Positions 11,207-21,660 of a stretch of DNA of 64,000 bases are shown here, one piece after another (the stretch's first letter is position 1; every line of letters starts with the position of its first letter). The position numbers and the translations under genes were made by a program. Source of the DNA: Orychophragmus violaceus (Eukaryota > Streptophyta > Magnoliopsida > Brassicales > Brassicaceae); assembly GCA_030180135.1 (NCBI GenBank), contig CM058229.1, forward strand, positions 40,327,522 through 40,391,521, written 5' to 3'. The notes beneath the pieces are model-generated. The model was not told the DNA's origin. It did not search any database and worked only from the letters and a program-made list of their open reading frames with translations.

Positions 11207-12404
11207 TGATATATCATGGTTTTTACTAGTTTTAGGCCATGATATAAGTATGTTTTTAGTGTCTTTTGTGTTATTTTAGAGTCTTTTACAGGTATAATCA
11301 GGTTGGGAGCTAAATTGGAGATTATGGAGCATTTTGGAGATTTTTGGAGTGATTGGCCGAGAGATAGAGTTCACTGTCCGAAACAGAGAAAGGTGTCGAT
11401 CGTTGCACTCTAGCAACGATCGTTGCACCAGCGAGATGGGCCAAAAACTCGGCGGTTTAGAAGAATCAAGATATTGCACTTTGATCCAGAAGTTCCTAAT
11501 ATTTACAAAGAAGCCCCTGGCCGAGATTATGCCTATATAATAGAGTTTTTAGAGTTTTTATTAGATATACTATATAATTAAGAGCAGAGGATTTTTAGAG
11601 CTTTTGGGGCTGATCTGAACCTGATTCATCATCTGTATTTGGAGAAGATTTCGAACCCCTTTTACTCTTATTCTTTTATGCAATTTACTTATCATATGAT
11701 CATGTTTTCATTATCTATGTCTGAGTAGATTCCTAGTTAGACTTAGGGTTTCTCACATAGGATTTCATGACTTGCTAGACTTGTTCAATTTCAGTTAAGG
11801 ATTCAAACTATATCTGTTCTTCAATTTAATTGTGCTTAAAGCTAGTTCTAACCTGATCAATTAGAATCTAGATCTTAGGTTGCTAAATACGTCACGGAAG
11901 TGGGGTTTAGGAATCTGAACTAATTAAATTGGGCAATTAAACTTTGCGCAAACGGAAGTTTGGTTTAGGATAATTGTGAACATATCAAACTTGGACTTAT
12001 TGCTAGTTTAATCTGTTAGTTCTCGCAAACGGAAGTTTGGTTTGCTGCACTTAAACTTAGAGAATTATCGCAAAGGAATTTGGTTAATTCTATATCTGTG
12101 TTTTGAGTTCTAGAACTGTGCTTAATTAGATCCTTGCTGAATGAACTGTCTGCTAGTCTGATTTCCTGAGAATACCCTAGGTTTGACGCTTTTAATTACT
12201 TGCTTTCACAACCAATAATCTCTGCTACTGATTTACTTTCTCGCACTACTTTCAATACAATCACATTGCTTATTTCTAGTATTCATTCCCTACAGTTTGA
12301 TTCTCTTGAGACCAAGTGTCCCTGTGGATTCGATAACCCTATATACTACTCCGATATTGCTGTTCACTTGCAGTTTAGTATAGGGATTAATTCTTGACCT
12401 ATCA
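11207..12404 (+). repeat. 5' LTR of young element
   Basis: Begins tgatatatcatgg and ends gacctatca. Near its start TATATCATGG and CCATGATATA form a 10-bp inverted repeat. A palindromic hairpin module lies at 11397-11422. Internal sequence with the primer site follows at once. Confidence 0.92.
11397..11422 (+). repeat. Palindromic hairpin module, LTR
   Basis: CGATCGTTGC (11397-11406) and GCAACGATCG (11413-11422) form a perfect 10-bp stem with a 6-base loop. The identical module is in the 3' LTR at about 14739-14764. Confidence 0.75.
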
Positions 12405-12410
12405 AGTTTT

Positions 12411-12428
12411 TGGCGCCGTTGCCGGGGA
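12411..12428 (+). other. Primer-binding site (tRNA-Asp type)
   Basis: TGGCGCCGTTGCCGGGGA, 6 bases after the 5' LTR. It begins with TGG, complementary to a tRNA CCA end, and is the site typical of ATHILA elements, usually assigned to tRNA-Asp. Minus-strand DNA synthesis would start here. Confidence 0.88.
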
Positions 12429-12678
12429 CTCTTTGAGTCTTCGATAGGACCGAACTTAGGGTTTTACTAGAAATTTTTCGTTTTTCGTTTTTGTTTTTCG
12501 TTTTTTTTTATTTTATTTTATTTTTGCTGACTTTTCTCTGTTTCTCTCTGTCGCAGGTACGAATTTCGCCTTGCGTCGATCGTTGCACCCTTTGCATCGA
12601 TCGTCACTGAGCGATTTGAGATTGAATCGATCGTTGCACTGATAGCATCGATCGTTGCTGGACGATTACAGACAGTTT

Positions 12679-13185
12679 ATGCCAACGCAGAACACTCGAA
12701 GTAATCCGAACTCGAGCTTAGTTAATCTCAATCTAGAGGAACTTGGACGTCTAGAGAGGACTATCAGAAGAGAAAAGAGAGAGAGAATGGTTCGAGAACG
12801 TCTGATCTTGATACCAGATGCTGAAAGAAGGTTGATACAGCTTAATGAGTTGGATGAGATTAGACATCTTGCCTATGAGAACTCAAAGCTGTACAAGGAG
12901 AGGACAAAGGCTTATCATGATAAAAAGATTGTTTCTAGACGGTTTGAGCCTAATGACCAGGTACTTCTATACAATTCTCGTCTACACTTGTTTCCAGGAA
13001 AGCTGAAATCAAGATGGTCCGGTCCTTACACAATAAAAGAAGTGCGTCCATATGGAGCTGTCATACTAATAGGCAAGGAAGGTAATGAGTTTGCTGTAAA
13101 TGGGCAGAGGGTAAAACACTATTGGGCTAGGGCCGAGATTCCCAGGGGACAGATTTTGCCTCTGGGTGCTGCACCCTCCACCTGA
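12679..13185 (+). CDS. Gag start fused to integrase C-terminus
   Basis: ORF of 168 codons and the only substantial ORF of the young element. The first ATG in the frame is at 12679, giving MPTQNTRSN; the frame is open a little further upstream without an ATG. Residues 1 to about 35 look like the ATHILA gag N-terminus. A charged stretch LERTIRREKRERMVRERL follows. From about residue 55 the protein matches the integrase C-terminal part, with DQVLLYNSRLHLFPGKLKSRW and SGPYTIKEV (GPY/F module), as at 8150-8530. The frame stayed open across the deletion that removed nearly all of gag-pol. Whether a protein is made is unknown; a GPY/F module can bind DNA or chromatin in other integrases. It may equally be a fossil that includes packaging sequence. 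Confidence 0.6.
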   Translation: MPTQNTRSNPNSSLVNLNLEELGRLERTIRREKRERMVRERLILIPDAERRLIQLNELDEIRHLAYENSKLYKERTKAYHDKKIVSRRFEPNDQVLLYNSRLHLFPGKLKSRWSGPYTIKEVRPYGAVILIGKEGNEFAVNGQRVKHYWARAEIPRGQILPLGAAPST

Positions 13186-13362
13186 AAAATCTTGCGCGTC
13201 CGGTCAAGCTATTGACCTTAAACAAGCGCTGGGTGGGAGGCAACCCACCATTAGGTACTGGTGTTTTTCTTTTTAATTTTTGGTGTTTTTGTTAGGATTT
13301 TACGTTTGTTTTTGTTTCTGGTGCAGTCATGTTTGCAGGTCTCGGATTAAATCGCAGTGCAG

Positions 13363-13388
13363 CGATCGATGCATTTCTGCATCGATCG
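13363..13388 (+). repeat. Palindromic hairpin module, 3' UTR (a)
   Basis: CGATCGATGCA (13363-13373) and TGCATCGATCG (13378-13388) pair perfectly over 11 bp with a 4-base loop. Confidence 0.75.
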
Positions 13389-13416
13389 TCACAACACGAA
13401 AGGAATCGCATTGCAG

Positions 13417-13444
13417 CGATCGTTGCGGTCCTGAGCAACGATCG
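13417..13444 (+). repeat. Palindromic hairpin module, 3' UTR (b)
   Basis: CGATCGTTGC (13417-13426) and GCAACGATCG (13435-13444) pair perfectly over 10 bp with an 8-base loop. TTGC/GCAA replaces ATGCA/TGCAT of module (a) on both arms. Confidence 0.75.
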
Positions 13445-14534
13445 ACTATACACGAAAAATCGCCAAGTAACGGTCGATGCATCTAATGCAACGGTCGATG
13501 CTGTGCGACAGAGGTAACCCGACAGACATAAACTCACCTTTTCAATTTTTTATTTTCTTTTTACCGATCCTTCGCTGGACACTACTGGGGACAGTGTGTC
13601 TTAAGTGTGGGGGAGGTGCTACTAACGTTTATCTTTCTGTTTTCTTAAGAGTCAGTCCGTTTTTCAAAATTTTTTGTTTTATTGAGTCAAAATTGTTTAA
13701 GTAAGAAACTATGATTTTCGGAGGAGATTTACAAAACTTGCAGGAACTTAAGTAACCATTGGGATGAAGTTGCAGGATCTATCTCTGACTATTAGAAAAC
13801 CCCATCACAGATCAACCTACTGGGAACACCCACATCACTTCAGGTATCAGAGGATCCTTTTACTGACTTCACCCCTAATACTGACTTAGATTTTCTCACC
13901 TAAGGGCTTGGTATACTTTATGTCGGATTCCCTGTTAGTTCTGACACAGCCTGTAAACCTGTCCTATTTAGTTCCCTTCTCCCCTTCTATAAAGTAAAAA
14001 AAAAAAAAAAGATAAACTGAGGATGAGTTAGTAACTCCGAAGTGGTCATGGGAATAGTAGCAAACACTATTATCTCTCATGTGATCCATGGAATGTGTCC
14101 AAAGTATACCCCATAACGGGAAGAACACTGATAAAAAAAAATAAAATGATACCCAGTGGGGAAAAATCAGTTGTTAAAGAAGGGAAAGAGAAGAAAGGGA
14201 CTAGAGAAAGATAGTATGGTGGTCTAGAGCTGATTAGGTAAGAATCCATGTGCCTTTAGATCGATACTCCTTAGGTGAGACCGCACTTAAATACTTGCAG
14301 AAGTCAGTAGGGAGAATTTGAATGCTTGAATGTGATTGTGGAGTTTACCTAGGACAGTTGCTAAGTGTGGGGGAAGTACATGTTGGTCTTGATATCCTGT
14401 GATTGATTCTTTCAGTGGTTTACTAAGGGGAATCTGAGTATTGTAGCTTCTAAGATGAAATGAGTTTCTGAAGAGTTTTCAAACCTCTTCACCATGTTTT
14501 AGTTCTATGTTTTGCTTGAGGGAAAGCAAAGGCT

Positions 14535-14548
14535 AAGTGTGGGGGAGT
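14535..14548 (+). other. Polypurine tract of young element
   Basis: aagtgtgggggagt directly before the 3' LTR start at 14549; the expected primer for plus-strand DNA synthesis. Confidence 0.75.
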
Positions 14549-15746
14549 TGATATATCATGGTTTTTACTAGTTTTAGGCCATGATATAAGTATGTTTTTA
14601 GTGTCTTTTGTGTTATTTTAGAGTCTTTTACAGGTATAATCAGGTTGGGAGCTAAATTGGAGATTATGGAGCATTTTGGAGATTTTTGGAGTGATTGGCC
14701 GAGAGATAGAGTTCACTGTCCGAAACAGAGAAAGGTGTCGATCGTTGCACTCTAGCAACGATCGTTGCACCAGCGAGATGGGCCAAAAACTCGGCGGTTT
14801 AGAAGAATCAAGATATTGCACTTTGATCCAGAAGTTCCTGATATTTACAAAGAAGCCCCTGGCCGAGATTATGCCTATATAATAGAGTTTTTAGAGTTTT
14901 TATTAGATATACTATATAATTAAGAGCAGAGGATTTTTAGAGCTTTTGGGGCTGATCTGAACCTGATTCATCATCTGTATTTGGAGAAGATTTCGAACCC
15001 CTTTTACTCTTATTCTTTTATGCAATTTACTTATCATATGATCATGTTTTCATTATCTATGTCTGAGTAGATTCCTAGTTAGACTTAGGGTTTCTCACAT
15101 AGGATTTCATGACTTGCTAGACTTGTTCAATTTCAGTTAAGGATTCAAACTATATCTGTTCTTCAATTTAATTGTGCTTAAAGCTAGTTCTAACCTGATC
15201 AATTAGAATCTAGATCTTAGGTTGCTAAATACGTCACGGAAGTGGGGTTTAGGAATCTGAACTAATTAAATTGGGCAATTAAACTTTGCGCAAACGGAAG
15301 TTTGGTTTAGGATAATTGTGAACATATCAAACTTGGACTTATTGCTAGTTTAATCTGTTAGTTCTCGCAAACGGAAGTTTGGTTTGCTGCACTTAAACTT
15401 AGAGAATTATCGCAAAGGAATTTGGTTAATTCTATATCTGTGTTTTGAGTTCTAGAACTGTGCTTAATTAGATCCTTGCTGAATGAACTGTCTGCTAGTC
15501 TGATTTCCTGAGAATACCCTAGGTTTGACGCTTTTAATTACTTGCTTTCACAACCAATAATCTCTGCTACTGATTTACTTTCTCGCACTACTTTCAATAC
15601 AATCACATTGCTTATTTCTAGTATTCATTCCCTACAGTTTGATTCTCTTGAGACCAAGTGTCCCTGTGGATTCGATAACCCTATATACTACTCCGATATT
15701 GCTGTTCACTTGCAGTTTAGTATAGGGATTAATTCTTGACCTATCA
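14549..15746 (+). repeat. 3' LTR of young element
   Basis: 1,198 bp, same ends and module as the 5' LTR, with one visible substitution. Followed by attat (15747-15751). Confidence 0.92.
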
Positions 15747-15751
15747 ATTAT

Positions 15752-16904
15752 TCACGCAATAATGCGGTTTGCAAAAATTTACAAAAATAGATATGCTTGT
15801 GCGTCGATCGTTGCACTCTATGAATCGATCGACACACCCATTCTAAAACATGCATCGACCATTGCATGACTTGAGTAGGTTGATGCAAATGCGAGACAGC
15901 TAAAAATCACATATCATAAATACATTTCGTTCGTATTCATCTTTTACCGAGCCCAAGCTTCGAATCCACTGGGGACAGTGTGTTTCAAGTGTGGGGGAGG
16001 TGGTACTAGCATATCTTTTTCTTTTCTTAGAGTCTGTTTAGTATGTTTTATTGAGTCAAAACAGTTAGTAAGAAACTAGGACTTTTTTAGGAGATCACTA
16101 CACTTGCAGGAACCTAAGTGACCATTGGATGAGCTTGCAGCAGATCTCTAACTATTAGAAAACCCAACTCAGATCAGCCTCCTGAGAACATCCATATCAC
16201 TTCAGGTATTCAGAGAATCCATTACTGACTTTGCCCTTAAAGTGACTTAATTTTTCTCGCCTAGGGGTTTGATATACTTTGAGTCGGATTCCTCTGTTTG
16301 TTCTGAAACAGCTTGTAAACCTGTCTAAGTATGGTTCTCTTGTCCCCTTCCTTAAAGTAAAAAAAATTATTAAACTGCGGATAATCTAGTAGCTTTGAAG
16401 TGATCATGAGAGTAGTAGAGACCCCTATTACTTCTTGTGCTTCATGGAATGTGTCCAAAGTAACATCTCAATGCGGGAAGAGCACTGATAAAAAAACAAA
16501 AATGATACCCAAAGGGAAAAAAATCAGATGCTAAGGAAGAAAAAGGAGAAGAAAGGAACCAGAAAGTGATAGTATTGTGGTCGGATGCTAACAGAGAAAG
16601 AGTCCATGTGTTCTTTGGTCGATACTCCCTAGAGGTGAGACCGCACTTATTAGATTATAGAAGTCAGTATGGTGAATTTGAATGCTCTGAATCTGATTGT
16701 GGAGTTTACTTAGGACATTTCCTAAGTGTGGGGGAAGTACATGTTGGTCTTGATGTCTGCAGGTTCTTTTTCATGTGGATTATTAAGGGGAATCTAAGTG
16801 TAGTACTTCATCGATGAAATGAGTTTCTGAAATTTTCAAACTTCTTCTCCTTATCATGGTTTTATGTTTTGCTTGAGGGAAAGCAAAGCTAAGTGTGAGG
16901 GAGT
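15752..16904 (+). other. ATHILA-like 3' UTR, right part
   Basis: Continues the UTR interrupted at 11206. No gene. It holds palindromic modules at about 15802-15838 and 15850-15885, a cactggggacagtgtg motif near 15980, and aagtgtgggggag tracts near 15990 and 16720. A final tract aagtgtgagggagt ends at the LTR start. Confidence 0.65.
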
Positions 16905-17986
16905 TGATATATCATGGTTTTTAGGTGTTTTAAGCCATGATATAATTATATATTCGAGTCTTTTGTAGTGTCTTTCGAGTTTTTTCAGGTGTTTTATAGG
17001 TTTGAACACGTTTGGAGGACTTTGAAAGATTATGGAGTTTTTTGGGCGAAGAATGGAGCTGAAGCCGTGATGACAAGATCAGAGTGTCTGTTCGACCTAA
17101 GCATCGGTCGACGCATCCACCAATCAGAAAATTCTCTGCGTTTGATGAAGATTTAAGGATTTGCAGAATTGGCCTAGAAGTTTTCGTATTTACAAAAATA
17201 CCAATGCCTGTTTAGCACTTAATATTAGGGTTTTTGAGTTTTATTCTTGTGACACTTTTGATAATTTTTGGCTAAAGAGAGTTTAGGAGCTTCGAGGCTG
17301 ATCCGAACCTTGTACTGCTTTTGGAGAAGATTTCGAGCCCCTTTTCTATTCTCTTACTCTTTTAATGCAATCTATTCAATCCATGTTGGTTGTTTGAGCC
17401 AATATGTCTGAGTATATTCATAGTTAGGTTTAGGGATTCTCATAGGGTTTTCATGGCATGTTAGATTGATTTAATTAGTTAAGGAATTCATAACCAGTTA
17501 GTTCTTAAATCTGAATTGCACTTAAAGCTAGTTTCTAACCTGATCAAATAGAATCTAGATCTTGAGTTTTTAAATTAACACGAAAGTGTAATTTGGAATC
17601 TGAATTATTTAGGTTGAGCAAATTAGATATCTGCAAAGTAATTTGGTTTAGTTAATTTTTGAATAAATCGAACTTGCAACGAAAGTTGGTTAATTTTACA
17701 TATGTGTTGGAGTTCTAGAACGGTGCTGAATTCGATCATGACTGATTGTTAATTTGATTCCTGAGAACTCCCTTGACCTGACGCTTTTAGTATTGATTAC
17801 AAAACTCGCTGCTATTTAATTCTTACTACTCGTTTATTTGCTTTTTGATTACTTGTTGCTTAGCTTAACTCAACGCTTTATAGTCTATCATAAGAACTCT
17901 TGAGTCTTTGTGGTTCGACCCATATATACTATATTTGCTTGTGTACCTACACTGTAACTTAGGGATATTAAACTATGGGCATATCA
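16905..17986 (+). repeat. ATHILA-like LTR (older element)
   Basis: Starts tgatatatcatgg after a purine tract and ends gggcatatca. About 1,082 bp. It carries a decayed palindromic module near 17098-17120. It is the 3' LTR for the ORF-1/UTR upstream, but ORF-1 tail sequence rather than flanking DNA follows, so it is part of a tandem array. Confidence 0.75.
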
Positions 17987-19457
17987 CTGCTCCTGCAGAC
18001 GCCAGCCGTGAGTTCATGTGCCTACACTTGCTCCTCGACGCAAACATTCACCTACTCCAGAGTATGGTGGCTGTGGTTCATATGCAAGGATTGATGATGA
18101 GGAGTCTGATGAGTTATGATTCTGGTTCCTATTTCCTATGGTACTTGGTTATGCACTCTTTTCTTCTTTCTTTTTTACTTTTCTTTGAGTAATTTTGATA
18201 TTTTCTTGAGTCTATGTTAGTCCCACTACTTTGGACCATATGTACTGATGCTTTGTATGACTATCAGCTTTCATTGATCATGTGTTGTCTTTGATTTATC
18301 AAGCTTACAAATTCAATTTTTGTTATTACTCACGAAACAGATGATGTCTACAACAATTTACAGAAACGGATATGCCATTTGTCGATCGTTGCACTCTATG
18401 AGTCGATCGACGCACCCATAACAGAAATTGCGTCGACCATTGCACGACTTGCGTCGGGTGAGGCAGTTACGTGACAGGTAAAACCACAGATCATAAGTAC
18501 ATTTCGTCCCTTTTCATCTTTTACCTAGCCTAAGCTTCGATTTCACTGGGGACAGTGTGTTTCAAATGTGGGGGAGATGGTACTAACATAATATTTTTCT
18601 TTTCTTAGACCTTGTTGAGTCTGTTTTATTGAGTCAAATCAGTTAGTAAGAAACTAGGACTTTTCGAGGAGATCACTATACTTGTAGGAACTTAAGTGAC
18701 TATTGGATGAGCTTGCCACAGATATCTGACTATTAGAAAGAGCAACGCAGATCAGCCTACTAAGGACACCCATATCAATTCACGTATTCAGAAAATCCAC
18801 TACTGGCTTTACCCTTAACTTGACTTAAATTTTCTCACATAGGGGCTTGGTATACTTTGAGTCGGATTCTTCTGTTGTTCTAAAATAGCTTGTAAACCTG
18901 TCTAAGTGCGGTTCCCTTCTCCCCTTCCTTAAAGTAAACAAAAAAGTATCAAACAGCGGATAAGCTAGTAGCTTCGATGTGATCACGGGAGTAGTAGAGA
19001 CCCCTATGACCTAATGTGCTTCATGGAATGTGTCCAAAGTAGCATCCCAATGCGGGAAGAGCACTGATAAAAAAAATATATATCCAAAGGGAAAAATCAG
19101 ATGCTAAGGAAGGAAAGAGAGAAGAAAGGAACCAGAAAAGATAGTATTGTAGTAAGAATCCATGTGTTCTTTTATCGATACTCCCTCGGTGTGAACGCAC
19201 TTATTAGGTTATAGAAGTCAGTACGGTGAATTCGAATGCTTTGAATCTTATTGTGGAGTTTATTTAGGAATGTTGCTAAGTGTGGGAGAAATACATGTTG
19301 GTCTTGAAATCAGGTTCATTTTTAATGTGGCTTACTAAGGGGAATCTGAGTGTAGTACTTCAATGATGAAATGAGTTTCTGAAGTTTTCAAACTTCTTCT
19401 TCTTATCTCTGTTTTCTTTTTTGTTTGAGGGCAAGCAAAAACTAAGTGTGGGTGAGT
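17987..19457 (+). repeat. Duplicated ORF-1 tail plus 3' UTR (module 2)
   Basis: 17987-18117 repeats the C-terminal end of ORF-1 (compare 10876-11002, 'gctcctgcagacgcc'). 18118-19457 repeats the 3' UTR with modules near 18380-18416 and 18430-18465, the cactggggacagtgtg motif and purine tracts. No intact gene. It abuts the end of the preceding LTR without a primer site, as expected from recombination rather than insertion. Confidence 0.7.
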
Positions 19458-20050
19458 TGATATATCATGGTTTTTAGTTGTTTTAAGCCATGATATAAGT
19501 ACATTTGAGTCTTTTGTAGTGTCTTCCGAGTTTTTTCAGGTGTTTTATAGGTTTACACACGTTTGGAGGACTTCGAAAGATTATGGAGCATTTTGGGCAA
19601 ATACTAGAGCAGGAGCCGTGATGAGAGAAATCACTTTAAGTGACTGAGTTGAGCGTCGACCGTTGCACCTTCGGCATCGATCGACACAGCCTTCCATCAA
19701 ACAATTCTCGGCGGATAATGAAGATTTTGAAGAATTGCAGAATTGGCCAGAAGTTTCATTATTTACAAAGACGAACCAAAGCGTGTATATCACTTAGTAT
19801 TTTTTTTTTTATTCAAGTTACACTTTTTCATACTTTTGACTAGAGAGAGTTTAAGAGCCTTGGGACTGATCCGAACCTTGTACTGCTTTTGGAGAAGATT
19901 TCGAACCCCTTTTCTATTCTCTTATCTATTTTAATGCGAACTATTTAATCCATGTTGCTTGTTTCATTCAATATGTCTAAGTAAATTCATAGTTAGGTTT
20001 AGGGATTCTCATAGGGTTTTCATGCCATGTTAGATTGATTTGATCAGTTA
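19458..20050 (+). repeat. Truncated ATHILA-like LTR (5' half)
   Basis: Starts tgatatatcatgg and follows the family LTR for about 590 bp, with a module at about 19652-19688. It breaks off in 'gatcagtta' into UTR sequence. Confidence 0.7.
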
Positions 20051-20925
20051 CATGTTGAGCGTTTGTGATTAGACACAGAACAAATGCTGTCTGCAAATAT
20101 TTACAGAAACGGATACGCCATGCTCGATCGTTGCACTCTATGAGTCGATCGACGCAACCATAACGGAACTTGCGTCAACCATTGCACGACTTGCGTCGGT
20201 TGATGCAGTTACGAGACATGTAAAATCACAGACCATAGGTACATTTCTTCCCTTTTTCATCTTTTACTGAGCCTACGCTTCGATTCCACTGGGGACAGTA
20301 TGTTTCAAGTGTGGGAGAGGTGGAACTGACATAATATTTTTCTTTTCTTAGAATATGTTTTATTGAGTCAAATCAGTTAGTAAGAAACTAAGACTTTTTG
20401 AAGAGATCACTACACTTGCAGGAACTTAAGTGACTATTGGACGAGCTTGCAGGAGATCTTTAACTATTAGAAAATGCAACGCATATCAGCCTACTAAGGA
20501 CACCCATATTACTTCAGGTATTCAGAGAATCCACTACTAACTTCACCCTTAACTTGACTTAATTTTTCTCACCTAGAGGCTTGGTATACTTTGAGTCGGA
20601 TTCCTCTGTTGGTTTTGAAATAGCTTGTAAACATGTCTAAGTATGGTTCCCCTCTCTCATTCCTTAAAAAAAAAAGAGAGTGTAAAACTGCGGATAAACT
20701 AGCAGCTTCGAAGTGATCATGGGAGGGGTAGAGACCCCAATTAGATGCTAAGGAAGGAAAAATAGAAGAAGGAACCAGAAAATGATAGTATTGTGGTCAG
20801 ATGCTGACATAGTAAGAATCCATGTGTTCTTTTATCGATACTCCCTAGGTGAGACCGCACTTATTAAATTATAGAAGTCAGTACGGTGAATTTGAATGCT
20901 CTAAATCTGATTGTGGAGTTTACTT
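20051..20925 (+). repeat. Duplicated 3' UTR (module 3), left part
   Basis: Third copy of the 3' UTR: module near 20123-20160, cactggggacagta motif near 20290, purine tract near 20312. A stretch near 20740 is deleted relative to the other copies. It ends with the target duplication tactt (20921-20925) of the copia element and resumes at 27941. No gene. Confidence 0.68.
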
Positions 20926-21646
20926 TGTTGGGATTATGTCCTGAAATCATATTGTACTTACTCTGATGATAGTTGTATTGTCGAGATCGGACAATTTATT
21001 TGATACTAGGTGGTCATAATGTTTTGCTAGAAGCCGCTTATGACAAATGAGTTGTAACTCATTGCTAGTATTATGTGAACCTACAGGGTCACACACCTAA
21101 GCAAGATGGATACACTTTGTATGGGATAAATCATTGGCATATGGTCTGGTCAATGTGTATTGGATACACATTGAAATCGAGTTTTAAGAGGTGTGTCGAT
21201 CGACACCATTGGGTGTGTCGATCGACACAGATCGGTTTCGAAACTGATGTTTCGGTTTGATGACTTAAACGAATTGGATTAATCCAATGATCGGTTTTAG
21301 TCATTCCAGGTCTATATAAAGGCTTATATGGACGACCTGGAACCCTAGGCGTCAGAGAGATTCTCTTGACAGAAAAAAGCAGCCACCTCTAGAAACACAG
21401 GAATTCCCAGGATATCCGATTCCCGGCACTAGCATCCCGGCGGATTCCAGCTTGTGTGCGTGTGGACTGCAGTAGAGGCACAGCATCTGAGGCGCTGGAG
21501 ATCTCGTTTATCTGACCCTATTCCGCTGCAAATCACCAGGTAAACATGAGATCATCGGTAAGGATTCAATTAACTAAACCCTAGATCCAAGGCTTCGGGA
21601 ACTTGATGGAATTCTGAAACTGTTAGAATTGGCTGAAGTTCCTTCA
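20926..21646 (+). repeat. 5' LTR of copia element
   Basis: Starts tgttgggattatg and ends gaagttccttca. Carries a perfect palindromic hairpin module at 21193-21228. Confidence 0.9.
21193..21228 (+). repeat. Palindromic hairpin module, copia LTR
   Basis: GTGTCGATCGACAC occurs at 21193-21206 and again at 21215-21228 with an 8-base spacer. Each half is its own reverse complement, so the halves can pair with each other (14 bp) or between molecules. The 3' LTR has the same at 27482-27495 and 27504-27517. Confidence 0.85.
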
Positions 21647-21647
21647 G

Positions 21648-21660
21648 TGGTATCGGAGCC
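21648..21660 (+). other. Primer-binding site (initiator Met tRNA type)
   Basis: TGGTATCGGAGCC one base after the LTR. It is the usual copia site TGGTATCAGAGC with an A to G change. Confidence 0.85.

Larger units (their letters stand above)
13186..14548 (+). other. 3' UTR of young element
   Basis: No gene seen. It holds the ggtgggaggcaacccacc inverted repeat (13232-13249), three palindromic modules (13363-13388, 13417-13444, about 13471-13500) and a cactggggacagtg-type motif near 13585. Purine tracts of the form aagtgtgggggag lie at 13603-13617, 14363-14375 and 14535-14548. Only the last abuts the LTR and should be the working polypurine tract. Confidence 0.7.
11207..15746 (+). mobile_element. 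Young non-autonomous ATHILA-like element
   Basis: Complete LTR element of 4,540 bp flanked by the 5-bp duplication attat (11202-11206 and 15747-15751). The LTRs are 1,198 bp each and I see one difference between them (a/g in 'gttcctaatatt' versus 'gttcctgatatt'), so it inserted recently. The interior has a tRNA-Asp-type primer site, a leader, one short ORF, a long 3' UTR and a purine tract, but no protease, reverse transcriptase or integrase core. It must have moved with proteins from other elements. It lies in the 3' UTR of the older element, and that UTR resumes at 15752. Confidence 0.9.
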
